Positions 35,744 through 45,900 are shown, numbered from the stretch's first letter. The stretch is DNA of 64,000 bases from Pelagomonas calceolata (GCA_918797485.1 CAKKNE010000001.1:2852001-2916000), one strand, 5' to 3'. Notes: generated by a model from the letters alone, not told the origin. Program-made: numbers and translations.

Positions 35744-38571
35744 AAGAAGAGAATTGCGAAGACCTCGAGTTAAACTTATCTGATCAGTCAATATCTGGGC
35801 AGGTGCCTCTCTTCCGCGCGCGCTTCGACGATGCGGCGTTTGACGCGCGCACGGACCTGTACGAGGCAGACGTCGAGCACGCGGCGGCGGAGGCGCTCGC
35901 TGTCGAGGGCCTCACGTCAACCGCCGAGGCTGGAAAAAACGCGCTGGCGCCCAAGCGCGCAGCAGCGCGCATCTGGTCTATCAATCTAGGCGAGCTGATC
36001 TTCGCGCCGGCAGAGTTGGGGCGGCTCTGCGAATGCTTTGCGAACGCACGCTGCGGCGTGACGCATATCTTTCTGGAGTGCAACAACCTTAGTTGCGTAC
36101 CCTATGACCCAGGAGGACTGGGAAATGATTGCGTGCGCGAGCTGGCGCGCGCTGTTGCGGCGCGGAGGAGGGCAGACCGCTTGGATCTGCGGGGGGCGTG
36201 GAAGAATTTGATTCGTGATTTGGTCAGAACAAACCGCGCGAAGCACGACCTGTACCTTTTCTGTGATGGTGACACAGACTAGAACACTGTGGTGCGGCAG
36301 GCTGTCAAGAACTGGTTCAACCCCACTGGCCACTCTGTGAACAAGGTCTGGCTCGCACGGCAGAAGGGTGGCGGCGGCGCTGATACCGATGGGGCACTTA
36401 TGAAGGCTGTCGCGACGCGGCACCGCCGCACGGATGAAAAACGGGCATTACCAGGCGACCGCGTCCGCGTCCTCTGCGATGACGGTGCTTGGGCGCGCGG
36501 CGTCGTGGCGCTTGCCACGGCTGACGGCAGCGACGCGACGCCCCTCAGAGTGGCGTTGGATGCGTCGGCAACCACGATGCTGCCGGCCCAGCTCGACGCC
36601 GCGACGTTTGGCGTGGCCTGGCGCTGGGACGACGTGCCCGAGTGCGGTGACGTGCTTGAATACGATCTCACGCACCAGCCAGGCGTAGCAGCCGCGGGCC
36701 ACCACGTGCCGGCGCACCTCGTCGCACGTGACGGCCTCCGGCGCTGTGTCGTCGTCGGCGCACGCTACGGCGACACCGGCGAGTGGCGGACCTGCAGTTT
36801 TGTGGATGCGGGCGGCGCGTGCCGCGCACAGCATCGCGTATTGCGGCTGCCGCCGATCGACACACATGGCCTTACGCGGCCCGTCTGGCGCTTCCAGCAC
36901 GCAGCGGGTACGACAGGTGCGGCAGTGGTGGCGGCCTACGTCCGCGGCCGGGGTCGCGGCACTGCCTCGGCGGCCACGGCGCCGGCGGCCGTTGCGGGTT
37001 TGCGGGTCGTCTGCCGCATCAACGGCATCAACCGCACGGGTGTCGTCGAACACGTCGGCGCCACACGCCGTAGGTATGCACTCGAGGAGGCGGCAGCACC
37101 GCCTTGGGAGCTAGCGCCGGCGCCGAAGAAGGCACGGGCGTACAAGCAGCGCGGACCGTGCGACGCGCGTATAGGCGCGTGGATCGAGGTCTACTGGGCT
37201 GGCGATGACGATTGGTACCTAGGCCGCATCGCTGGCCAGCGGACGGTAGCCAGCGGTGGCGTCGAGTTCCAGGTCGCGTACGCCGACGGTGAGACGATCT
37301 ATCATGCGCTCCAAAACAAGCCGTTCGCGGGCGACAGCACGCCGCCGGCTGGGGCCAACGGCGACCCCGAGCAGTTCCGTTTTGCTGCCGCGCCGCCACC
37401 GTCGCCGTCGTCGCCGCCACGCGCACCACACGTGCACGCAACGCCGACAGACCCGACGCGGCTCAAAAAAGGCGACGTCATCGACGTCTTGCTTGCCGGC
37501 GCGGCGACGGCCACGCGCGTGAGGGTCGAGAGCAGCTACGTTGTCAAGGATGACGGCAACTGGAGAGCCGACAATGGCGATGCTGCGCCGCCTCGGCATG
37601 CACGCGATCCGACCGCTGCGCCAGCACTGTTACCGGCCGCTGCTGGGCGCCGCGAGCGCCGCAAGCCCAAGAAGTTCGCCGCTGACCTCTCGTCGACAGA
37701 ATATTCGCGCGCACTCCGACTCGCGGCCGAGAAACGTGCTTCCGCAGCGCGCGCCGCGATGCGTCACGACCTTTTGCTTGCCGACGGCCGCAAAATAGTA
37801 AAATGTCGCCTCGCACGCGTCGTCTGCGGCGAAGACACAAGCGGCGCATCGTGGACATTCGTCAGACACATGAGCAAACCCGCGAAGGCATTGAAACGGA
37901 AGCAGGCACCGGCCAAGAGACTGGCACAGGCCAAGAAGCCGGCGGCTGAGACCAAGCCGGCACCGCATGCACCTGCAGCGCCACTGCCGCTGCAAACCGG
38001 CGACCGGCCGCGCCGCGCTGCACTGCGCACTAAGCGGCCAACCGACGATTTGTCGTCGACTGAGCTTACGTGTCTTCTGCGTAAGGATGCGCGCACGAAG
38101 GCTGACACCTGCGACGTCCTGCTTGACCCGGCACACGGCCTCAAAGAGCGCAGCGTCCAGCTGCGACTCGGTCCGAAGGCCTTCCGCGACGGTTTGTGGC
38201 AGCCCGAGACATCCGTTGGAGCCGCCGCCGGTGGCAAGGCGCCGTTCGTGATGCAAACCGAGTCGTGGGAGGCTGCTGCCGAGGCGCGCAAGGGCAGCGC
38301 TGTGGCGACACGCGGGCGGCTCCTGGCCAAGTACAAGGGCATCGTCTTCCGCCACATAGACGCCACGCACGACGAAGTCCGCGTCGTCGATGACATCGTC
38401 AGCTCGCGCGACAACGACCGCTGGGAGGTCTCAACGAAGCTTGTCGGCGGCAACGGCGACGACGTCCCTGTGCCCTACGGCATTGGCCCGCTCATCGCCC
38501 TGGGCATGGTGGCCGCGGCGCCTACCTACCTGCAGACACGCGACATCGTCCTCGAGATATCCAAGAAGTGA
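35744..38571 (+). CDS. LRR-like plus multi-Tudor-like protein, frame split by one stop
   Basis: Unrecognised large protein. A CT-rich acceptor ending at 35,739-35,740 probably starts the first exon. The first part (to TAG at 36,280-36,282) contains leucine-rich-repeat-like text (WSINLGELIFAPAELGRL, GVTHIFLECNNLS, ADRLDLRGAWKN). The same frame continues from 36,289 to 38,571 (760 aa). That second part has several SH3/Tudor-like strands: ALPGDRVRVLCDDGAWARGV, GAWIEVYWAGDDDWYLGRIA, then Lys-rich linkers and two DLSSTE motifs. No alternative splice pair that removes the in-frame TAG and keeps frame was found. So it is either two genes, readthrough, or a recent lesion. Likely nuclear (basic linkers); a chromatin-reader role is only a guess. 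Confidence 0.55.
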
Positions 38572-38888
38572 GGCCTTTTATCTGCCCCCACTACTCCCCG
38601 CGCCGTTAGCCTCCCAGATAAAGCTAAATCGGGATATTCCACAGTCGTCCGCATTTACAGAACAATTTTTGGAGTCTATACATGGGCAATACCCCGCATT
38701 TACATTGCTACTACAATCATGCGCTAGGGCCGAGAATAATGATTTAGACTCCCTATCCATTGCGGCCCCAGCGCGCACCGCGGAGAGAGAGAGTTGCTTA
38801 GTAACGGGGGGGGGTTTCACCCCCCGCCGTTAGCTAAGTAACGCACTCTCTTCCTGCGGAGCTAACCCGTGATGGTCAAATCTTGAGC

Positions 38889-38918
38889 GGCTAGGTGGCC
38901 TAGCTCTAAGCAAAGCAA
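38889..38918 (+). repeat. 29-30-bp dispersed motif, copy 1
   Basis: GGCTAGG(T/C)(G/A)GCCTAGC followed by TCTAAGCAAAGCAA. Two further copies are at 60,678-60,706 and 60,741-60,769. The first half is a near-palindrome. Function unknown. Confidence 0.6.
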
Positions 38919-39058
38919 TCGACGCGACTAGTAGGTTTACGTTATTGCAAGTTGGCTGGGACTCTAGTCCGGAATAGAGCGTCCACTCTACTGAGCTATT
39001 GGTTGAAGGAGGTCGCTCCTATTACGGTGGGAAGAAGGGGATTCGGTGGGAGCGGCAC

Positions 39059-41446
39059 TCACTCGCAGGCCACGCGTTTGGCCCTCTTGTTGTCGACGGT
39101 CGCTGACTCGGCCACGAACAGCTCCCGCTTCTGGGCGCGGCGCGCGGTGCGCCGCGCCAGCATCGTTGGTTCCGGCGGCGCGTCCTCCTCCCCCTCCTCC
39201 TCCCGCTCCGAGGACACGGCGTCGCGGTCGAGGTCGTAGCCGATCATGGCCGGGCACTTCACGACGCGCAGGAAGCCCTTCTTGTAGTTGTGCAGCACGT
39301 CGCTCTTGCTGCCGCCCAGCGCGATGACGTCCGCTCCGCACTTGGCCTTCTTGTAGGCCTCGTAGCGCGTGTAGCTCGCCGACTCCGGGCGATTCGGGTT
39401 CGCCTGGGCGAACGCGATCTCGAAGCACGCGTTGACGAGCAGCATCTCCGCGACGACTTTGGGCGCGGCGCCATCCAGCAGCCACCGCACGCTCTCGGCA
39501 TGTTCCTCCCCCTCGTTGCCCACGGCGGCTGCCGCGGGCGGAGTCTCCTCCTCGGGCGCGGACGCGGCTTGGGGAGGGGGCGCGGGCGCGTCGCCGACCG
39601 CCACGCGCACGTCGGCCGCAGCGACAGTGTTGAACACGTCGGGCTCGTCGACCCACTCGACGTCGTAGGTCCCGTCGTCGTTCACCCGGTCGATGACGGC
39701 GCGGGACCACTGCCAGCCCCACTTCGCCTCGACGCGCGCGCCGACCGCAAAGGCTGGCAGCGCCGCTGCATCCGCCGCGGTTGCCTCCTCGCGCGCGGGG
39801 GGCGTCTTTCTCTTGGGCGGCGTCGCGGGCGCGGCCGCCACCGCCACCGCCACCGCCGCAGCCTTCGCCTGCCGCCAACCCGGCGGCGGTTCTGCCGCCC
39901 GTTGTACGGGCTGCAGCATCGGCGGCGCCGCGCGCGGCGGCCCCAGAATTGTCGCGCGCATCAGGTCCAGTGCGGAGGGCCGCGGCAGGTTTGTGCTCTT
40001 GAACCGCTTTTTGGGGCCGCGCGGCGGTACCGGCCGCGGCGCCGGCGCCGGCCACCGCCGCGGGATCGTCGCCGCCCCGACCCGGGTCACCTTGAGCGCG
40101 TCCTTCTTCTTCTTTTTCGGCACCGTGCGTTGCCGCGGCGCGGGCGCGGGCGAGGGCGCCGGCGCGCGCCGCTGCGCGGACAGCGCGTCGTCGTCGTCGC
40201 CGATTGATGCCGCGAACGACGAGAAGTCGTCATCACTAATAACACGGCGCTTCTTTGGCAGCACGGCCTCGCTGAGCTCCGCTGCTTGGCGCGCCGCCTT
40301 GGCCTTGAGGCGTCTCCTGTGTTCTTCGATCCAGCCCTGGACCTCGTCGACGGCCGAGTACTCGCAATCATCAATAGTGCCCTTGTCGCCAAACTTCGCG
40401 TCATGGTAGAAACAGACCGGCTCATCGTGCTCGGCGTCGAAGCTGACCTTTAGGACGCGCCACCGCTCGCCGTCGTCGACAAATTCTACACCCTTGAGTT
40501 GGGTGTTCAGTCTCGCGATGAGTCTCTCGTCGTACTCAACGCCGTTTTCCGGGATTTCTGGGTGATCGGTTGCCTCGAAGGCTGCCGCGGCCATGAAGTC
40601 GTCGTTCTCTCTCTCAAATAGGTCGTCCGGCGCGACCGGTTGCTTGTCGTCGTCGTCGTTGCTCGCAGCGGGCGGCGCCGATGGCGCTGCGGGCGGCGCC
40701 GCCGCCGCGGGCGGCGCGGCGGCCTCGCTGAGGCTGGCGAACTTGGCCAGCTTCTTCTTCTTCTTCTTCTTCTTCTTCTTCTTCCTCTTGGGGTGCGCTG
40801 GCTCGGCCAGAACGGCAGCCGGCGGTAGTGCAGCTGGCGCAGGTACGTCGCCGACCACCGCGCGCACGTCGGCCGACGCGACAGTGTTGAACACGTCGGG
40901 CTCGTCGACCCACTCGACGTCGTAGGTCCCGTCGTCGTTCACCCGGTCGATGACGGCGCGGGACCACTGCCAGCCCCACTTCGCCTCGACGCGCGCGCCG
41001 ACCGCAAAGGCTGGCAGCGCCGCTGCATCCGCCGCGGTTGGCTCCTCGCGCGCGGGGGGCGTCTTTCTCTTGGGCGGCGTCGCGGGCGCGGCCGCCACCG
41101 CCGCCGCCGAAGCCGCAGCCTTTGCCTCCCTCTTGCGCGCCTTTTTCACCGCGGACTTTGACTTGATCTTCTTCTTGTGTTTGCCCGTCCTGGTCTTCTT
41201 CGGGGCGAGTTCCAGCACGCCGCCCAGTGACGACCTCGCGGAGTCCAAGACGGCCGCGGCCGCGCCCGCGACCGCGCCGCCCACCTTCTCGGCGAGCTCC
41301 TTAGTCGTTGACTGCATCTCCGCGAGGACGGCGTCCGGCGGCCCGTCGTCGGCCGTCATCACGCTCATCAGGCTCAGGCCTAAGAGACCGGCACCTACAG
41401 CCAGCGATGCTTTGCCGATCGTCAATCTCGTTCCTTTGACCGACAT
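39059..41446 (-). CDS. leader/Lys-rich/Tudor-like family protein, long form
   Basis: The open frame begins in the palindrome spacer (41,557), but the Met at 41,446 (MSVKGTRLTIGKASLAVGAG) is conserved in the other arm and is preferred, giving 795 aa. Order: a 20-residue Gly/Ala/Leu hydrophobic helix (leader or membrane anchor), acidic DDGPPD, an amphipathic helix ending SLGGVLELAPKK, a Lys-rich stretch, then Tudor-like module 1 (FAVGARVEAKWGWQWSRAVI...). Poly-Lys, an acidic region with VKVSFDAEHDEPV-like strands, and Tudor-like module 2 (near-identical to module 1 even in DNA) follow. Last comes a C-terminal domain (LLDGAAPKVVAEMLLVNACF, YTRYEAYKKAKCGADVIALG, DVLHNYKKGFLRVVKCP). Function unknown. 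Paralogues: 41,684-42,577 and 44,836-45,900. Confidence 0.65.
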   Translation of the reverse strand: MSVKGTRLTIGKASLAVGAGLLGLSLMSVMTADDGPPDAVLAEMQSTTKELAEKVGGAVAGAAAAVLDSARSSLGGVLELAPKKTRTGKHKKKIKSKSAVKKARKREAKAAASAAAVAAAPATPPKRKTPPAREEPTAADAAALPAFAVGARVEAKWGWQWSRAVIDRVNDDGTYDVEWVDEPDVFNTVASADVRAVVGDVPAPAALPPAAVLAEPAHPKRKKKKKKKKKKKLAKFASLSEAAAPPAAAAPPAAPSAPPAASNDDDDKQPVAPDDLFERENDDFMAAAAFEATDHPEIPENGVEYDERLIARLNTQLKGVEFVDDGERWRVLKVSFDAEHDEPVCFYHDAKFGDKGTIDDCEYSAVDEVQGWIEEHRRRLKAKAARQAAELSEAVLPKKRRVISDDDFSSFAASIGDDDDALSAQRRAPAPSPAPAPRQRTVPKKKKKDALKVTRVGAATIPRRWPAPAPRPVPPRGPKKRFKSTNLPRPSALDLMRATILGPPRAAPPMLQPVQRAAEPPPGWRQAKAAAVAVAVAAAPATPPKRKTPPAREEATAADAAALPAFAVGARVEAKWGWQWSRAVIDRVNDDGTYDVEWVDEPDVFNTVAAADVRVAVGDAPAPPPQAASAPEEETPPAAAAVGNEGEEHAESVRWLLDGAAPKVVAEMLLVNACFEIAFAQANPNRPESASYTRYEAYKKAKCGADVIALGGSKSDVLHNYKKGFLRVVKCPAMIGYDLDRDAVSSEREEEGEEDAPPEPTMLARRTARRAQKRELFVAESATVDNKRAKRVACE

Positions 41447-41683
41447 GGGATGCCGCTCGAAGCCGTTTGATGTGGTGCTGAGAGCTGGGGCAGCCCGCGC
41501 GAAGTTCTGTCGCCTCTCTAAGCGCGCTCCCCAAAAGAGTAATTTGCGCGGCTCCATTTGAATGAATTAAAAAAAAAAAAATTCAAATTACTCTTTTGGG
41601 GAGCGCGCTTAGAGAGGCGACAGAACTTCGCGCGGGCTGCCCCAGCTCTCAGCACCACATCAAACGGCTTCGAGCGGCATCCC

Positions 41684-42577
41684 ATGTCGGTCAAAGGAAC
41701 GAGATTGACGATCGGCAAAGCATCGCTGGCTGTAGGTGCCGGTCTCTTAGGCCTGAGCCTGATGAGCGTGATGACGGCCGACGACGGGCCGCCGGACGCC
41801 GTCCTCGCGGAGATGCAGTCAACGACTAAGGAGCTCGCCGAGAAGGTGGGCGGCGCGGTCGCGGGAGCAGGCGCGGCCGTCTTGGACTCCGCGAGGTCGT
41901 CACTGGGCGGCGTGCTGGAACTCGCCCCGAAGAAGACTAGGATAGGCAAACACAAGAAGAAGATCAAGTCAAAGTCCGCGGTGAAAAAGGCGCGCAAGAG
42001 GGAGGCAAAGGCTGCGGCTTCGGCGGCGGCGGTGGCGGCCGCGGCCGCGACGCCGCCCAAGAGAAAGACGCCCCCCGCGCGCGAGGGGGAGGCCCCGCCC
42101 GCGGCGGCCGCCGTGGGCAACGAGGGGGAGGAACATGTCGAGAGCGTGCGGGGGCTGCTGGATGGCGCCGCGCCCAAAGTCGTCGCGGAGATGCTGCTCG
42201 TCAACGCGTGCTTCGAGATCGCGTTCGCCCAGGCGAACCCGAATCGCCCGGAGTCGGCGAGCTACACGCGCTACGAGGCCTACAAGAAGGCCAAGTGCGG
42301 AGCGGACGTCATCGCGCTGGGCGGCAGCAAGAGCGACGTGCTGCACAACTACAAGAAGGGCTTCCTGCGCGTCGTGAAGTGCCCGGCCATGATCGGCTAC
42401 GACCTCGACCGCGACGCCGTGTCCTCGGAGCGGGAGGAGGAGGGGGAGGAGGACGCGCCGCCGGAACCAACGATGCTGGCGCGGCGCACCGCGCGCCGCG
42501 CCCAGAAGCGGGAGCTGTTCGTGGCCGAGTCAGCGACCGTCGACAACAAGAGGGCCAAACGCGTGGCCTGCGAGTGA
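41684..42577 (+). CDS. leader/Lys-rich family protein, short form
   Basis: Right-arm copy of the preceding gene, 297 aa from the conserved Met at 41,684. It retains the hydrophobic leader, SLGGVLELAPKK, the Lys-rich stretch and the C-terminal domain (LLDGAAPKVVAEM, YTRYEAYKKAKCG, YKKGFLRVVKCPAMIGYDLD). It lacks both Tudor-like modules and the middle region. The frame is intact, so an alternative domain arrangement may be expressed. The two genes are divergent, with start codons only about 240 bp apart in a palindromic intergenic region. Confidence 0.6.
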   Translation: MSVKGTRLTIGKASLAVGAGLLGLSLMSVMTADDGPPDAVLAEMQSTTKELAEKVGGAVAGAGAAVLDSARSSLGGVLELAPKKTRIGKHKKKIKSKSAVKKARKREAKAAASAAAVAAAAATPPKRKTPPAREGEAPPAAAAVGNEGEEHVESVRGLLDGAAPKVVAEMLLVNACFEIAFAQANPNRPESASYTRYEAYKKAKCGADVIALGGSKSDVLHNYKKGFLRVVKCPAMIGYDLDRDAVSSEREEEGEEDAPPEPTMLARRTARRAQKRELFVAESATVDNKRAKRVACE

Positions 42578-42980
42578 GTGCCACTCCCACCGGGCGAATC
42601 CCCTTCTTCCCCACCGCCGACTGAAGTAATTCTAGAGTTACTTCAGTAAGACCCCCTACTACTAGGGTTACTTTGGATCATACTAGCGCGATATACTTAC
42701 CTCGCCTGGATCGAGCCATTAAGACCGTGGCGTTGTTGTTGGAAAGCGCGCCCGTCGACGTATATTAACCAGACTTAATTTCAGCAGAAGTCCAAAGTGA
42801 AACGTGAAATCATTTGATGATGTGGTTGTTTAAAATGCATTCGTGTGTGCGTGGTACCTCCACAATGACTCCCCTCAAGTGTTCCACGAATTCACTGCTA
42901 GTACTTCTGCTGGGTTCTTCCCGGAGCTTTTGGACGTCGAACATAGCGGCCAAGTAGCTCCAGCGGGAGGAAGTACTTAG

Positions 42981-44066
42981 TCACGATTCACCCACGACGG
43001 ATTGTAGTCTAGAATACGCTTCCGATCGAAGTTGTGCTATTATGGCGCGCTCGGACATGCGTATATGATCGTCGTCGAGCTCGCGTGTGCAGAAGTAGTC
43101 TGCGCGCGTATCGTCAGAGCACCAGGCGACGCGGACGCAGCCCCGGACCATGTCCACCGACGTCAGCTCTTGTTCGAAAGAGACTGCCTCGGCGAGCTCT
43201 CGCTCGTGATCGAAGGCTGGGTGGAGACCATCGAGGTCTGCCGTGGACAAAGGCGCGTCCTGGAGCTCAACGAGCATGGCCCGCGTATACATGTAGGTAA
43301 ACACCAACTTCAGATCGACGTCGGCGTTGGCGTTGGCATCATCTAAGGGTTCATCGTAGTACATTTCTTGGACCGCGACGACGTACTCGTCTAGGGTGAC
43401 CTCACCGTTTTCTTCACCGGCGACCACTCGAATTTTTGGCATTACGCAGCCGTCGGCGTCGTCGATGCCCATGCTGTCCAAAATGAAGGGCTCGAAACCG
43501 GGAACCGTCACGGTTGCCTTCCGACAGAAGATCCGTTTGAAGCCGCGCTCAACCGGAGGCAAAACAAAGCACGGGTGGACCGGCTCGGAGGTTTCGTCCT
43601 GGTCTTCCGTGGACCATGATAAAGCGTCCATTAAAGGCGCCTCGACGCCCATCGTCGTCCGCGTGCCGATACCGCCTATATGTAGAGATTGAGGTGGCCT
43701 CGTGGGCTCGGTCGTGGCGTCCGGCGCCTCGTCCTCCACCTGCGCCTCGACTGCCTTCTTTATCGTCGTCGTCGTCGTCGTCTTCTTCTTTTTCTTTTTC
43801 TTCTTCTTCTCAAGCACATGCTTCGCCATGGTCGTGGTTGACTCGGCTTTGGTTTTCGACTTGTATTTGCTCTTCTTGGCCTTTTTCGACTTGGGAGTGA
43901 GGCCCAGCATGCTCCCCAGCGATAGCCGTGCATTTTTGCCGGCATTTTCCCATGCATCGTCGCCGCTCATGCAGAGAATTGCGCCCAGGCACAACCCTGT
44001 TCCAGCCAAAGCCAATACGGCTTGGGCCTTAGACGGTCTGTTTTCTTTCATCGGGCGACTGGACAT
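42981..44066 (-). CDS. leader/Lys-rich family protein with different C-terminal half
   Basis: 361-aa open frame. The N-terminus repeats the family plan: a hydrophobic helix (AQAVLALAGTGLCLGAILCM), SGDD acidic turn, SLGSMLGLTPKSKKAKKSK, then poly-Lys and poly-Thr runs. The C-terminal half is different from its neighbours (FCRKATVTVPGFEPFILDSM, LDEYVVAVQEMYYDEPLDD, ELDDDHIRMSERAIIAQLRS) and not recognised. It suggests a modular family in which a common leader is combined with different bodies. The poly-Lys/Thr tract comes from trinucleotide-like repeats and may vary in length. Confidence 0.55.
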   Translation of the reverse strand: MSSRPMKENRPSKAQAVLALAGTGLCLGAILCMSGDDAWENAGKNARLSLGSMLGLTPKSKKAKKSKYKSKTKAESTTTMAKHVLEKKKKKKKKKTTTTTTIKKAVEAQVEDEAPDATTEPTRPPQSLHIGGIGTRTTMGVEAPLMDALSWSTEDQDETSEPVHPCFVLPPVERGFKRIFCRKATVTVPGFEPFILDSMGIDDADGCVMPKIRVVAGEENGEVTLDEYVVAVQEMYYDEPLDDANANADVDLKLVFTYMYTRAMLVELQDAPLSTADLDGLHPAFDHERELAEAVSFEQELTSVDMVRGCVRVAWCSDDTRADYFCTRELDDDHIRMSERAIIAQLRSEAYSRLQSVVGES

Positions 44067-44835
44067 GTCACTGCAGCCTGCGTGCGGAGAGAGCTGGACG
44101 AGCTGGGCTGCTTGGCGACAGCAACTCGGAAGCGCGAAGTTGGCTCGGACCTGTTGGGCTCCGCCGTCCCCGGACTCGTTTGAAACGCCGTGCGGGTTAT
44201 CTAGACCTACTAGGGTCGCTTATTACCCTTAGCTTAAAGTAGCTTTTACCGACACTAGCCCCTAGTAGGTTGTGCTTTGGAGGGCCGGTAGACCACCTTG
44301 CACCCACCCACACGGGCCACCCGGCTGGTGCTGGACGCGTCCAGACCCCTCAAGGCTCCCACCCAGCGGAGGGCCGTCCTGTGCCGGCTGTCGAGACGAA
44401 TGGAATTAAAAACATTAGCGCTCCAAAAAAGGCACTTGTAGCCCCCGCGATGACCGCGATCCGGTCACCCGCCGGCCAAGCCTGCTGGCGGACGTCTTGC
44501 GGGTCTTTTGAAGCCTCGGAATCGTAGGGTTGGTGGAGTAACATTCTCAATCTAAATTTGGCCGATTTGGGGCAAGACCCCCCCTAGCAGGTTCGGGCTT
44601 CAGGACGGCGCACTTCCGCACAAGGACGGATCCTTCCTGGGAGGGCTTCCCTACCGTTCGCCCCCGAGGTTTGCTAAAGTATTAAGTTCAAATCTGTGGA
44701 GCGCGGACTGCCCCAGCCCATAGAGGAGCGGCGCACTCGCAGCCGAGACCTCGCAAAGCGGCCACTCAGCCGAAACCCTCGCAGAAGCGGCTGCCCCAAC
44801 GTATAGCAGCGGCACACTCAGCCGAAACCCCCAAT

Positions 44836-45900
44836 ATGTCGAGCATCAGCAAGAACAAGTCGCTCAAGGCCGCGCTGGCCCTCGGCGGCGGCCTCGTGAC
44901 CGTCGGATTGATGGCTGCCATGATGAACGACGACGACGGACCGCCCGAGGACGTCGTCGACGGCGTGCAGTCGACGATGACCGGCCTCGTGGACAAGGCG
45001 GGCGGCGCGGTCGCGGCCATGGCCGCGTCCGTTGGCGACGCCGTCAAGGCGTCGCTCGGCGGCGTGCTGAAGAGCTCGGCGCCGCCAGCCGCGAAGAAGG
45101 CCAAGAAGAAGAAGACGGCGAAGACGAAGGCGGCGTCCAAGGCAAAGAAGGCGCGCAAAGCGGCGAAGGCTGCCAAAGCGGTGGCGGCGCCCGTGACGCC
45201 GCCGAAGGCGCCGCGCGCGGCGCCCACGCAGGAGGAGCCGGTCGTGGCGGCCGCGCCGCCGGCACCCGAGGCCGCGCCGCCCGCGGAGGCGCCCACGACG
45301 GCTCCGCCGGCCTTCGCGGTCGGCGCGCGCGTCGAGGCGCGGTGGGCCGGGACGTGGTACGGCGCCGTCGTCGATTCAACGCACGGGGACGGGAGCTACG
45401 AGCTCGAGTGGCTCGACGACCCCAACGTCTTCAACACCGTGGCGGCGGCCGACGTGCGCGCGGCGGCGGCCGACGAGCCCGCGCCGCCGCCGCCGCCGGA
45501 GGCCGAAGAGGAGGCGGCGGCCGCGCCCGAGGAGGAGGCGCCCGAGGCTGCGGCCGCGGCCGCGGCCGAGCAGCCCGCGGACGACGAGAGCTGCGAGGAG
45601 GCGGCCGACGTGCAGGGCCTGCTCGACGGCGCCGCGCAGCGCGTCATCGTCGACATGCTCCTCGCGAATGCGAGCCTTAAGATCGCGTTCGACCAGGAGA
45701 ACCCGAAGCGCCCGGACTCGGCGAGCTTCAAGCGCTACGAGGCCTACAAGGCGGCCACGTGCGGCGCCGACGTGCTGGCGTGGGGCGGTTCCAAGAGCGA
45801 CGTGCTCCACGACTACCGGAAGGGCTTCCTCCGCGTGACGCGCTGCCCGGTCATGGTCGCCTACGACCTCGACCGCGACGCAGACGTAGGGTTGAGTTAG
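44836..45900 (+). CDS. leader/Lys-rich/Tudor-like family protein
   Basis: 354-aa open frame starting MSSISKNKSLKAALALGGGL. It has the hydrophobic leader, NDDDGPPEDV acidic turn, SLGGVLKSSAPP, a Lys/Ala-rich stretch, one Tudor-like module (FAVGARVEARWAGTWYGAVV, SYELEWLDDPNVFNTVAAAD) and an Ala/Glu-rich linker. The family C-terminal domain ends it (LLDGAAQRVIVDMLLANASL, FKRYEAYKAATCGADVLAWG, VLHDYRKGFLRVTRCPVM). The sequence diverges from its paralogues right after YDLDRDA, where telomere-like GGGTTGAGTTA repeats and then dispersed repeat copy C begin, so the native 3' end is probably lost. A 5' fragment of this gene is present at 34,062-34,143. Confidence 0.65.
   Translation: MSSISKNKSLKAALALGGGLVTVGLMAAMMNDDDGPPEDVVDGVQSTMTGLVDKAGGAVAAMAASVGDAVKASLGGVLKSSAPPAAKKAKKKKTAKTKAASKAKKARKAAKAAKAVAAPVTPPKAPRAAPTQEEPVVAAAPPAPEAAPPAEAPTTAPPAFAVGARVEARWAGTWYGAVVDSTHGDGSYELEWLDDPNVFNTVAAADVRAAAADEPAPPPPPEAEEEAAAAPEEEAPEAAAAAAAEQPADDESCEEAADVQGLLDGAAQRVIVDMLLANASLKIAFDQENPKRPDSASFKRYEAYKAATCGADVLAWGGSKSDVLHDYRKGFLRVTRCPVMVAYDLDRDADVGLS

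Larger units (their letters stand above)
39025..42616. repeat. 3.6-kb inverted duplication with divergent genes
   Basis: The left arm (39,025-41,545) and right arm (41,585-42,616) are reverse complements at about 99% identity over the shared parts, separated by 39 bp that include an A-run. The right arm lacks an internal stretch of about 1.5 kb that is present on the left. Outer ends share CGGTGGGAAGAAGGGGATTC. Each arm carries a copy of the same gene reading outward. No target-site duplication or transposase gene was recognised, so an inverted duplication by recombination is as likely as a mobile element. Confidence 0.85.

Noticed and set aside
38960-39010. tRNA-like segment on the minus strand (TAGCTCAGTAGAGTGG with an anticodon-arm-like hairpin)
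   Set aside because: The anticodon loop would have eight bases and no T-arm or acceptor stem follows, so no complete cloverleaf can be drawn.
40755-40790. CRISPR-like short regular repeats
   Set aside because: It is a trinucleotide tract encoding poly-Lys; no spacers. No CRISPR array is present in the window.
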